Source of the DNA: Nitrosomonadales bacterium
GTDB taxonomy: Bacteria > Pseudomonadota > Gammaproteobacteria > Burkholderiales > Gallionellaceae
DNA length: 5,373 nt
Assembly: GCA_016218465.1 (NCBI GenBank)
Contig: JACREA010000247.1
Location: 1-5,373, forward strand
Reading direction: 5' to 3'
This document shows positions 1-5,373 of this stretch, piece after piece (the stretch's first letter is position 1; each line of letters begins with the position of its first letter). The notes below the pieces were generated by a model. It searched no databases. It had not been told where the DNA came from and worked only from the letters and a program-made list of their open reading frames with translations. The position numbers were made by a program, and so were the translations under genes.

Positions 1-1
1 G

Positions 2-631
2 GAAGGCATGGCGGCGCTCAATATCGAGGGCAACAGCGAAGCGCGCCAGGCGCGCCTCGACATCCTGCTCGACCAGGTTGGTCTTGAGCGCATCGCCAAG
101 TGGCGCTATCCGCATGAGTTTTCCGGCGGGCAGCGGCAGCGTATCGCGATTGCGCGGACTCTTGCAGTTTCACCGCGGCTGTTGATTTGCGACGAACCGA
201 CCAGCGCTTTGGATGTGTCGGTGCAGGCGCAAATTTTGAATCTGCTGAAATCACTGCAACGGGAACTGAATCTGAGCTATTTGTTCATCACCCACAATCT
301 CGCGGTGGTGGAATACCTCGCGCATGAGGTGTGCGTAATGTATCTGGGGCGCATTGTCGAACGCGGTACGTCCGAGGAGGTGTTGCGCTCGCCCAAACAT
401 CCCTATACACAGGCCCTGCTGTCCGCCGTGCCGCGCATTGACGGCTCAGGAGTGGAGCGCATCAAGCTGGAGGGTGACATGCCTTCGCCCGCCAATCCGC
501 CGCAAGGCTGCCATTTCGCACCGCGCTGCACACACGCAATGGAAATATGCCGAGCCAGTTATCCGCCAGCCACAAGCCTTTCGGCAACACGCATCGTGCA
601 TTGCTTTTTATATGGGCGAGATTCGGGTTGA
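2..631 (+). CDS. Peptide/oligopeptide ABC transporter ATP-binding protein (Opp/Dpp family), 5'-truncated
   Basis: This is the C-terminal part of a cytoplasmic ATPase that would drive a peptide (or nickel/glutathione-type) importer. The reading frame is open to the left edge, so the true start and Walker A are outside; the ATG at 8 is probably internal. Counting from that Met, the ABC signature SGGQ is at 39-42, Walker B LLICDEP at 58-64 with catalytic Glu63, the D-loop SALD at 66-69 and the H-loop His96. The family-specific C-terminal extension follows: the HPYTQALL motif at 131-138, then a cysteine cluster at 168, 174, 181 and 199 (GCHFAPRC...C...C). About 209 residues are visible of a roughly 320-residue subunit; it could equally be the second half of a fused tandem ATPase of YejF/GsiA type. 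The exact substrate cannot be told from the ATPase. The C-terminus is intact, ending at a TGA at 629-631. Confidence 0.93.
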   Translation, partial: EGMAALNIEGNSEARQARLDILLDQVGLERIAKWRYPHEFSGGQRQRIAIARTLAVSPRLLICDEPTSALDVSVQAQILNLLKSLQRELNLSYLFITHNLAVVEYLAHEVCVMYLGRIVERGTSEEVLRSPKHPYTQALLSAVPRIDGSGVERIKLEGDMPSPANPPQGCHFAPRCTHAMEICRASYPPATSLSATRIVHCFLYGRDSG

Positions 632-656
632 CGACCGGGGGTTTTAGGATTAAAAA
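628..656 (+). promoter_or_regulatory. Candidate sigma70-type promoter for the yqjDEK operon
   Basis: TTGACG (628-633) is separated by 17 bp from TAAAAA (651-656). The -35 matches 5 of 6 consensus bases and the -10 only 4 of 6. The -35 overlaps the stop codon of the ABC ATPase gene. This would leave a leader of roughly 70 nt before the ATG at 732. An alternative -10-like GATAAT at 657-662 has no good -35. In E. coli the yqjD homologue is RpoS-dependent, so a stationary-phase promoter here would be plausible, but the sequence does not prove it. Confidence 0.35.
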
Positions 657-731
657 GATAATACTGAATCCGATGAGTTGTCGGGAGGTTGAGTAGCACT
701 TGATTAAAAGTCTTTTTATAAGGAGAAAATC

Positions 732-1061
732 ATGAGCACAAAATCAACAGGCGTACCGGGTGACGTTGGCAAAGAAAAACTCATGCAGGATTTTCGTGCG
801 GTGGTAGCAGACGCTGAGGAGCTGTTGCGCGCAACTGCGGGACAGGCTGGCGAGAAGGCGGCTGCTGCACGCGAACGTATCCAGGAGAATCTGGCTGCAG
901 CGAAGGCGCGCCTAACTGCCGCAGAAGAAGCGGTGGTTGCCAAGACCAAGCAGGCGGCACACGTAACCGACGAATACGTGCATGAGAATCCATGGAAAGC
1001 GGTTGGAGTCGGGGTCGGGGTTGGGCTGATTGTTGGAATGCTGATTTCGCGCGGTCGTTAA
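732..1061 (+). CDS. yqjD: DUF883 family membrane-anchored protein (YqjD/ElaB/YgaM type)
   Basis: A 109-residue protein of the YqjD/ElaB/YgaM family. In E. coli these are C-tail-anchored inner-membrane proteins that bind stationary-phase ribosomes. Residues about 14-80 are an Ala/Glu/Lys/Arg-rich amphipathic helix, likely coiled coil. The family hallmark ENPWKAVGVG follows at 85-94, then a Gly/Val-rich membrane helix (about 90-106) and a short basic tail, RGR. The start is well supported: AAGGAG at 720-725 lies 6 nt before the ATG. It is the first gene of a compact set; the next gene begins 3 bp after its TAA. The protein has no enzymatic motif. The family assignment is firm; orthology with E. 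coli YqjD rather than ElaB or YgaM rests on the neighbouring yqjE- and yqjK-like genes. Confidence 0.9.
   Translation: MSTKSTGVPGDVGKEKLMQDFRAVVADAEELLRATAGQAGEKAAAARERIQENLAAAKARLTAAEEAVVAKTKQAAHVTDEYVHENPWKAVGVGVGVGLIVGMLISRGR
1002..1025 (+). repeat. Four tandem GTNGGN hexamers coding a (Val-Gly)4 run
   Basis: Four in-frame copies of GTNGGN (GTTGGA, GTCGGG, GTCGGG, GTTGGG) encode Val-Gly four times inside the transmembrane helix of the YqjD-like protein. The Gly-zipper is usual in DUF883 anchors. The DNA is a short low-complexity G-rich tract that could expand or contract without shifting frame. Confidence 0.6.
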
Positions 1062-1064
1062 ACC

Positions 1065-1466
1065 ATGCCGGATACAGGTTCGGGGCTGATGGCCTCGGTC
1101 AGGAGGCTGTTGTCAACGCTGGTTTCCATTGCTTCGACACGGCTTGAATTGCTTGCGAACGAGTTACAGGAGGAGCGGCTGCGTTTAACGCAGATGCTCC
1201 TTTTTGGATTGTTCGCGCTGTTCTGCTTCGGCCTCGGCATACTGCTGCTTACGGTATTCATCGTGGTGCTGTTTTGGGACGATCATCGTCTGGCAGTCGT
1301 CGGTGCGCTGACTGTTGTTTTTTTCGCATTGGGACTGTTGATGGTGCTGTTGCTGCGCAACAAGGCGAAGGCAAAATCCAGACTGTTTTCCGCCAGTCTT
1401 GCCGAGTTGGACAAGGACAGGGAACATCTTGGCGCCAGCCAGGACAGGACTGCCAGCCATGAATAG
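1065..1466 (+). CDS. yqjE: YqjE-type phage-holin superfamily III membrane protein
   Basis: A 133-residue inner-membrane protein of the YqjE family (putative holin superfamily III, DUF1469). The N-terminal GLMASVRRLLSTLV...TRLELLANELQEE (about 7-37) is the characteristic amphipathic segment. Two hydrophobic helices follow at about 44-70 and 76-98, split by a short WDDHR loop, then a basic AKAKSR stretch and a polar tail. Despite the domain name it is a chromosomal envelope gene; nothing around it is phage-like. Its molecular role is unknown. It starts 3 bp after the yqjD stop with no obvious Shine-Dalgarno, suggesting translational coupling. ATG 1065 is preferred over the in-frame ATG at 1089 because homologues as I know them begin with a short Gly/Ser-containing lead before the LxASLRRLL motif. 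Confidence 0.9.
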   Translation: MPDTGSGLMASVRRLLSTLVSIASTRLELLANELQEERLRLTQMLLFGLFALFCFGLGILLLTVFIVVLFWDDHRLAVVGALTVVFFALGLLMVLLLRNKAKAKSRLFSASLAELDKDREHLGASQDRTASHE

Positions 1467-1776
1467 CCAATTATCTGCGGTGATGCAACGCCGCGGCGAA
1501 CTCTTGGCCAGGATCGCCTTGCAGCGGGGACAGTTGGCTGAGATCGGGGCACGTCTTCAGCCCCCACTGGCTTTGGCTGACCGTGGAGTAGCTGCCGCGC
1601 GTTTCTTGCGTTTCAATCCTGCGCTGGTCGCTGGTGTGATCGCTGTTCTGGTGATACGCCGTCACGGCGTGATTGGCGCGGTGAACATCATCTGGCGGGT
1701 ATGGAAGAGATACCGCTATTTCACCGCAATTGCAGCAAAACTATCGTCGTGGGGTTTTGATTCCAAAAGCGAGTGA
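1459..1776 (+). CDS. yqjK: YqjK-like small membrane protein
   Basis: A 105-residue protein assigned to the YqjK-like family from its position directly after yqjE and its layout: a basic/Gln-rich N-terminal helix (MQRRGELLARIALQRGQL, about 9-26), a hydrophobic segment (about 54-67) followed by RRHG, then an aromatic/basic C-terminal region (WRVWKRYRYF, 79-88). Function is unknown. The ATG at 1459 overlaps the yqjE stop by 8 bp (ATGAATAG), a typical coupling arrangement, with AGGA at 1446-1449 as a weak ribosome site. An in-frame TTG at 1399 would give 125 residues but a 68-bp overlap, and is less likely. Sequence conservation in this family is low, so the name rests partly on synteny. Confidence 0.78.
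   Translation: MNSQLSAVMQRRGELLARIALQRGQLAEIGARLQPPLALADRGVAAARFLRFNPALVAGVIAVLVIRRHGVIGAVNIIWRVWKRYRYFTAIAAKLSSWGFDSKSE
1656..1670. repeat. Perfect 15-bp palindrome inside yqjK
   Basis: ACGCCGT-C-ACGGCGT has 7-bp arms around a single central base. In RNA it would fold as a 6-bp GC-rich stem with a UCA loop. It is in the coding sequence (residues VIRRHGV) and is not followed by a T-run, so it is not an intrinsic terminator. It may be chance in GC-rich coding DNA. Confidence 0.5.
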
Positions 1777-1806
1777 ATCGTGGACTTGCTTATGCAGGGG
1801 CTTTGC

Positions 1807-3210
1807 TCAGGCGGGTCTGACCCGGATGGTCTGTCCAATCCTGATTATTTTCAACGGCCCATTCCACTGTTTAAGCTTGGTGACGCTGACATGATATCGG
1901 CGCGCCAAACCACCTAACGTATCGCCTCTGCGCACTCTGTGTTTGATGCCGAATGAACGATCATCGGCTGCAAGGTTCATGTTGAAAGTCTCGAATTCGG
2001 TTTCTGCTTCTTCGCCGTTAACCGGCACCAGCAGGGTTTGCCCGGTGCTGATGTTGCCGCGTGAAGTGAGGCCGTTCACGGATTTTAAATTTTCCACCGA
2101 CAAGCCGAAGCGAGGAGCCAATTTATCGAGCCGCTCGCCTTTTTTCGGCTGGTAAGACTGCCAGGAGACCAGCGGCTTATCGTAGCTTTCCAGATTGGTG
2201 CGGAAGGTTTCCATCTTTTCTATCGGTAGCAATACCAAATCGTTGCTATCGTGCAAAATCACCGGGCGGTTGTGTGCGGGATTGAGCGCTGTGAATTCCT
2301 CTATCGAGATATCAGCCAGTTCTGCGGCCAGTTTTACGTCAATGTGCTTGGTGGTCGTGACAGCGGCAAAGTAGGGTTTGTTGGGGATGGCTGGAAGCGT
2401 CAGATCAAAGCTTGCCGGATTGGAAATGATATTTTTGATGGCTAACAATTTTGGCACGTAATTACGCGTTTCTTTCGGCAACTTCAGGCTGGTGTAATTT
2501 ACCGGCAAACCGCGTCTGCGATTACGTGCCTGTGCGCGTTTCACACCGCCTTCGCCGCAATTGTAGGCAGCCAGGGCCAATTCCCAATTCCCGAACATAT
2601 CGTGCAGATTTTGCAGGTAGTCGAGCGCGCCATTGGTTGCGCTGATGACATTGCGACGACCGTCATACCACCAGTTTTGCTGCATGCCAAATAGTTTGCC
2701 GGTGGACGGCATAAATTGCCATATACCGGAAGCCCGGCTTCTCGAATATGCGCCGGGATTGAAGGCGCTTTCGATCATGGGCAGCAGCGCAATTTCGCTG
2801 GGCATGCCGCGCCGTTCTACTTCCTCGGTGATGAAATACAGGTAGCGGCGCGCGCGGTCGGTCATGCGCTCGACGTAATCGGGGCGGCTGGCATACCACT
2901 TTTCATGCCTGGCGACCAGCTTGGAATCCACATCGCGCATTGCGAAACCGCTGCGTATCCGCGGCCACAGATCAGAGGCAACCTGATTGACTTCCGGTAC
3001 GCTGGCTTCCGATATGTTGGCTTCCTGAGTGAGTTCAGATTCCGGGATAAGTTCGATTCTGACATCTTCTGCTGATGGCAGGAATTCCGGTGCAATTTCG
3101 TTAGCCAGCGGAGTGTTGAGCGCGAGCGTTTCTTCAGCGTTAGCGAATGCCGGAAAGGTGAGTGCGCCGATGGCGAGCAGTGCAATAAAAATCTGTCGAA
3201 TCAAGGGCAC
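1807..3210 (-). CDS. mltD: Membrane-bound lytic murein transglycosylase D (MltD-type, GH23 plus LysM)
   Basis: A 467-residue periplasmic lytic transglycosylase, which cleaves the MurNAc-GlcNAc bond of peptidoglycan with formation of 1,6-anhydroMurNAc. From the GTG start: signal peptide 1-25 (hydrophobic IFIALLAIGALTF, cleavage after AFANA), an acidic Glu-rich linker (26-80), the MltD-typical DLWPRIRSGF (80-89), and the SLT/GH23 domain (about 118-260). That domain has catalytic Glu147 in ALLPMIESAFNP, then SGIWQFMPST (161-170), AYNCGEGGV (215-223) and NYVPKL (250-255). A degenerate LysM-like segment lies before two recognisable LysM peptidoglycan-binding domains (about 353-396 and 423-467). 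GTG at 3210 is chosen because AGGAAG lies 7 nt upstream and it begins the signal peptide directly; the ATG at 3285 would add 25 hydrophilic residues and lies upstream of the apparent promoter. Unlike E. coli MltD, no lipobox cysteine is seen. Confidence 0.92.
   Translation of the reverse strand: MPLIRQIFIALLAIGALTFPAFANAEETLALNTPLANEIAPEFLPSAEDVRIELIPESELTQEANISEASVPEVNQVASDLWPRIRSGFAMRDVDSKLVARHEKWYASRPDYVERMTDRARRYLYFITEEVERRGMPSEIALLPMIESAFNPGAYSRSRASGIWQFMPSTGKLFGMQQNWWYDGRRNVISATNGALDYLQNLHDMFGNWELALAAYNCGEGGVKRAQARNRRRGLPVNYTSLKLPKETRNYVPKLLAIKNIISNPASFDLTLPAIPNKPYFAAVTTTKHIDVKLAAELADISIEEFTALNPAHNRPVILHDSNDLVLLPIEKMETFRTNLESYDKPLVSWQSYQPKKGERLDKLAPRFGLSVENLKSVNGLTSRGNISTGQTLLVPVNGEEAETEFETFNMNLAADDRSFGIKHRVRRGDTLGGLARRYHVSVTKLKQWNGPLKIIRIGQTIRVRPA
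1812..1824. repeat. Inverted repeat at the 3' end of mltD
   Basis: CGGGTC-T-GACCCG is a perfect palindrome with 6-bp arms inside the last codons of mltD, near the convergent junction with yqjK. Neither strand has a T-run after it, so it does not look like a standard intrinsic terminator, though it is the only compact stem near the junction. Confidence 0.4.
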
Positions 3211-3215
3211 GTGTG

Positions 3216-3223
3216 TTCTTCCT
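3216..3223 (-). promoter_or_regulatory. Ribosome binding site that fixes the mltD start
   Basis: On the minus strand AGGAAGAA precedes the GTG at 3210; the AGGAAG core is 7 nt from the start codon. This spacing supports the GTG as the translation start over the ATG at 3285. Confidence 0.7.
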
Positions 3224-3243
3224 GGAAGGTTGCAGCCATCGCG

Positions 3244-3273
3244 ATAGTATCCGAGGTGTTGCGGCCAGGTCAA
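3244..3273 (-). promoter_or_regulatory. Sigma70-type promoter of mltD
   Basis: Read on the minus strand, TTGACC (3268-3273) and TACTAT (3244-3249) are separated by 18 bp; each matches 5 of 6 consensus bases. The inferred transcription start is near 3237, giving a leader of about 27 nt that contains the ribosome site. The placement fits the GTG start at 3210 and lets mltD be transcribed independently of acs. Confidence 0.6.
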
Positions 3274-3288
3274 TCTTGATGGCATGGC

Positions 3289-3308
3289 ATGTTGCAGGCA
3301 AACAACAT
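3289..3308. repeat. Dyad ATGTTG-N8-CAACAT upstream of the mltD promoter
   Basis: Perfect 6-bp arms at 3289-3294 and 3303-3308 flank an 8-bp spacer, 15 bp upstream of the mltD -35 box. The centre (3298.5) falls at about -61.5 from the inferred transcription start. It could be a regulator site or a weak stem in read-through RNA from acs. A further ATGTTG copy is at 3350-3355. The sequence does not match the CRP or FNR consensus. Confidence 0.35.
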
Positions 3309-3361
3309 CTCTCTGCTGTATTTCAGCCCGTGCGCTACGAAATGCATATATGTTGCGCCGG

Positions 3362-5329
3362 TCACCGGACAGCGTTCTTTAATTGTTCGAGTATCGCCGG
3401 ATTCTCCAGTGTCGAAATGTCCTGCGTAATATCCTCGCCATTGGCGATGGCGCGCAGCAGGCGGCGCATGATCTTGCCGGAACGCGTCTTGGGAAGATTG
3501 TCGCCGAAGCGGATTTCATCCGGTTTGGCGATCGGGCCGATGGACTTGCTTACCCATGCGCGCAGGGTTTCGGCAATTTCCTTTGCTTTAGCCGCATCAT
3601 CGGGACGAGTGCCTTTCAGCACGACGTAGGCGACGATTGCCTCGCCCTTGATGTCGTGCGGCTTGCCGACCATCGCGGCTTCCGCCACCAGCGGATTGGC
3701 GGACAAGGCGGATTCGATTTCCATCGTGCCGAGGCGGTGGCCGGATACCTTCAGCACATCGTCAATGCGCCCCATGATCCAGAAATAACCATCTTCATCG
3801 CGGTGCGAGGAATCACCAGCCAGATAATAGCCGTGCATTTCTTCGGGGAAGTAGGCTCTTTTGTAGCGTTCCGGATCGCCCCAGATGGTGCGGATTTGTG
3901 CGGGGAAGGGGCGTTTGATGACGAGGAAGCCGCCGTGCTGGTCATGTACTTCATTGCCCGCCTCGTTGACGATGGATGCAATAATGCCGGGCAATGGCAG
4001 CGTGCAGGAACCGGGCTTAAGCGGCATTGCGCCCGGTAGCGGGGCAATCATATGGTGTCCGGTTTCGGTCTGCCACCAGGTATCCACGATCGGGCAGCGC
4101 GCCTGTCCGACGGTGTTGTAGTACCACATCCATGCTTCCGGATTGATCGGCTCGCCGACCGAGCCGAGCAGGCGCAGGCTGGACAGGTCATATTGTTTGG
4201 GTAGTTCTCCGCCGAGTTTAATCAGCGAGCGTATTGCAGTCGGTGCGGTGTAGAAGGTCGTAACCCTGTGGTTCTGGATCATCTTCCAGAAGCGCCCGGC
4301 ATCTGGGTAGGTCGGAATGCCTTCGAACACCACCTGCGTTGCGCCCATCGCCAGCGGGCCGTAGGTCACATAGCTGTGTCCTGTGACCCAGCCCACGTCG
4401 GCGGTGCACCAGAAAACGTCCGTCGGTTTGTAATCGAACACCCATTGCATTGTCAGCATCGCGCCAAGCAGGTAGCCACCGCTGGAATGCTGGACACCCT
4501 TGGGTTTGCCGGTGGAACCAGAGGTATAGAGAATGAACAGCGGGTGTTCCGAGCCGACCCATTCCGGTTCGCATATCGAGCTTTGCCCTGCCACCAGATC
4601 ATGCCACCAGATGTTGTTCTGCGCGTTCCATGCGATTTCGTTGGCAGCGCGCCGGTATACGATGACGCTATGCACCTTCTCGCAACCGCCCGTGGACAAC
4701 GCCTCATCAACCACCGTTTTCAACGGCATCACCTTGCCGCCGCGCATTTGCGCATCGGCGGTGATCACCGCGCAGGCTTGCGCGTCCACGATACGTTCAT
4801 GCAGGCTCTTGGATGAAAAGCCGCCGAACACCACCGAATGGATCGCGCCGATGCGCGCGCAGGCTTGCATGGCGACCACGACCTCGATGCTCATCGGCAT
4901 ATAGATGACGACGCGGTCACTGTTTTTAATGCCGCAAGATTTCAGGCCGTTGGCGAACTGGCATACGCGCGCGTGCAAATCGCGGTAATTGATTTTCGTT
5001 ACCTTGCCATCGTCGGCCTCGAAAATGATTGCAGTCTTTTCCGCCTGTGTGGCGAGATGAATATCAAGGCAGTTGTATGAAACATTCAGCACGCCATCCT
5101 CGAACCATTTGAAAAACGGCGCATTGCTTTCATCCAGTGTCTTGGTGAACGGCTGCTTCCAGTGCAATGTCTCGCGCGCCAGCTTGGCCCAAAAACCTGC
5201 GTAATCATGTTCTGCTGCTTTGCACAAAGCCTGATAGCCAGCCATCCCGGAAACATTGGCCTGTTTGACAAATTCAGCAGAAGGGCTGAATACGCGCGTT
5301 TCATTCAAGACTGATTCGATGTTGGACAT
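3362..5329 (-). CDS. acs: Acetyl-CoA synthetase (AMP-forming)
   Basis: A full-length 655-residue cytoplasmic enzyme that converts acetate, ATP and CoA to acetyl-CoA, AMP and PPi through an acetyl-AMP intermediate. The ANL-family P-loop YTSGSTGKPKG is at 268-278. Residues matching the acetate pocket of Salmonella Acs are present: Val315 and Thr316 (GWVTGH), Val391 (SVGEP) and Trp419 (DTWWQTETG), so acetate rather than a bulkier acid is the expected substrate. Asp506, Arg521 and Arg532 match the nucleotide-binding residues and Asp523 the domain hinge. The C-terminal PKTRSGKIMRR holds catalytic Lys619, the residue silenced by acetylation in Salmonella Acs. The start is supported by GGAGGT at 5333-5338, close upstream of ATG 5329. 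The 151-bp gap and separate promoter before mltD argue against a shared operon. No truncation or missing key residue is seen. Confidence 0.97.
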   Translation of the reverse strand: MSNIESVLNETRVFSPSAEFVKQANVSGMAGYQALCKAAEHDYAGFWAKLARETLHWKQPFTKTLDESNAPFFKWFEDGVLNVSYNCLDIHLATQAEKTAIIFEADDGKVTKINYRDLHARVCQFANGLKSCGIKNSDRVVIYMPMSIEVVVAMQACARIGAIHSVVFGGFSSKSLHERIVDAQACAVITADAQMRGGKVMPLKTVVDEALSTGGCEKVHSVIVYRRAANEIAWNAQNNIWWHDLVAGQSSICEPEWVGSEHPLFILYTSGSTGKPKGVQHSSGGYLLGAMLTMQWVFDYKPTDVFWCTADVGWVTGHSYVTYGPLAMGATQVVFEGIPTYPDAGRFWKMIQNHRVTTFYTAPTAIRSLIKLGGELPKQYDLSSLRLLGSVGEPINPEAWMWYYNTVGQARCPIVDTWWQTETGHHMIAPLPGAMPLKPGSCTLPLPGIIASIVNEAGNEVHDQHGGFLVIKRPFPAQIRTIWGDPERYKRAYFPEEMHGYYLAGDSSHRDEDGYFWIMGRIDDVLKVSGHRLGTMEIESALSANPLVAEAAMVGKPHDIKGEAIVAYVVLKGTRPDDAAKAKEIAETLRAWVSKSIGPIAKPDEIRFGDNLPKTRSGKIMRRLLRAIANGEDITQDISTLENPAILEQLKNAVR

Positions 5330-5373
5330 GCAACCTCCCGAGTGGATATTGTGGCGGCGATAATTGCCGGCTA

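Noticed and set aside
699..719. Possible terminator before yqjD, because of the T-run at 713-717
   Set aside because: Only a 4-bp ACTT/AAGT stem precedes it, too weak for intrinsic termination, and it lies directly before the yqjD ribosome site.
1399..1458. In-frame N-terminal extension of the yqjK-like gene from a TTG at 1399
   Set aside because: It would overlap yqjE by 68 bp. The ATG at 1459 has a coupling overlap and a weak ribosome site and fits the usual protein length of about 100 residues.
1065..1466. Phage remnant suggested by the holin-superfamily name
   Set aside because: The gene sits in a normal yqjD-yqjE-yqjK cluster, and no endolysin, structural or integrase gene is nearby.
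3358..3368. CCGGTCACCGG palindrome across the acs stop codon as a terminator
   Set aside because: It is a perfect 5-1-5 repeat but too short, has a one-base centre and is not followed by a T-run on the minus strand.
3383..4039. 218-codon plus-strand open frame opposite acs
   Set aside because: It lies fully antisense to the strongly supported acs coding region and encodes no recognisable domain; long antisense frames are common in GC-rich coding DNA.
4268..4816. 182-codon plus-strand open frame opposite acs
   Set aside because: Antisense shadow of acs with a His/Arg/Ala-rich composition and no domain.
5330..5373. acs promoter
   Set aside because: Only 44 bp of upstream sequence are present; no convincing -10/-35 pair is seen, and the -35 region is likely outside the window.

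Overview
This is an ordinary chromosomal stretch of a Gram-negative proteobacterium, most likely a betaproteobacterium. I infer this from the yqjD-yqjE-yqjK-type envelope operon, a MltD-type periplasmic lytic transglycosylase and an AMP-forming acetyl-CoA synthetase whose N-terminus resembles betaproteobacterial forms. A Nitrosomonadales/Gallionellaceae-like source is a guess from the protein style and cannot be proven here. I see no insertion sequence, phage module, CRISPR array, tRNA or rRNA.

Layout. Bases 1-631 (+) hold the 3' two thirds of a peptide/oligopeptide ABC-transporter ATPase whose start and Walker A lie outside the window. After a 100-bp gap with a plausible promoter come three tightly packed (+) genes: a YqjD/ElaB-type DUF883 membrane-anchored protein (732-1061), a YqjE-type two-helix membrane protein (1065-1466) and a YqjK-like small membrane protein (1459-1776). 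The gaps are 3 bp and then an 8-bp overlap, so they look like one transcript. Bases 1777-1806 are a 30-bp convergent junction with no clear terminator. On the minus strand follow mltD (1807-3210) and acs (3362-5329), separated by 151 bp that carry a strong sigma70-like promoter for mltD and an upstream 20-bp dyad. Bases 5330-5373 are the acs leader; any acs promoter is probably cut by the window edge.

How the genes relate. The ABC ATPase would power peptide uptake. The YqjDEK trio is a stress/stationary-phase-associated envelope group in enterobacteria. MltD cleaves peptidoglycan, and Acs activates acetate to acetyl-CoA. Apart from the yqjDEK operon they look like separate transcription units that happen to be neighbours.

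The most useful refinements are the mltD start (a GTG at 3210 rather than the upstream ATG at 3285, which lies upstream of the apparent promoter), the absence of a lipobox in this MltD, and the dyad placed near -61.5 relative to the inferred mltD transcription start. I found no convincing undescribed system.
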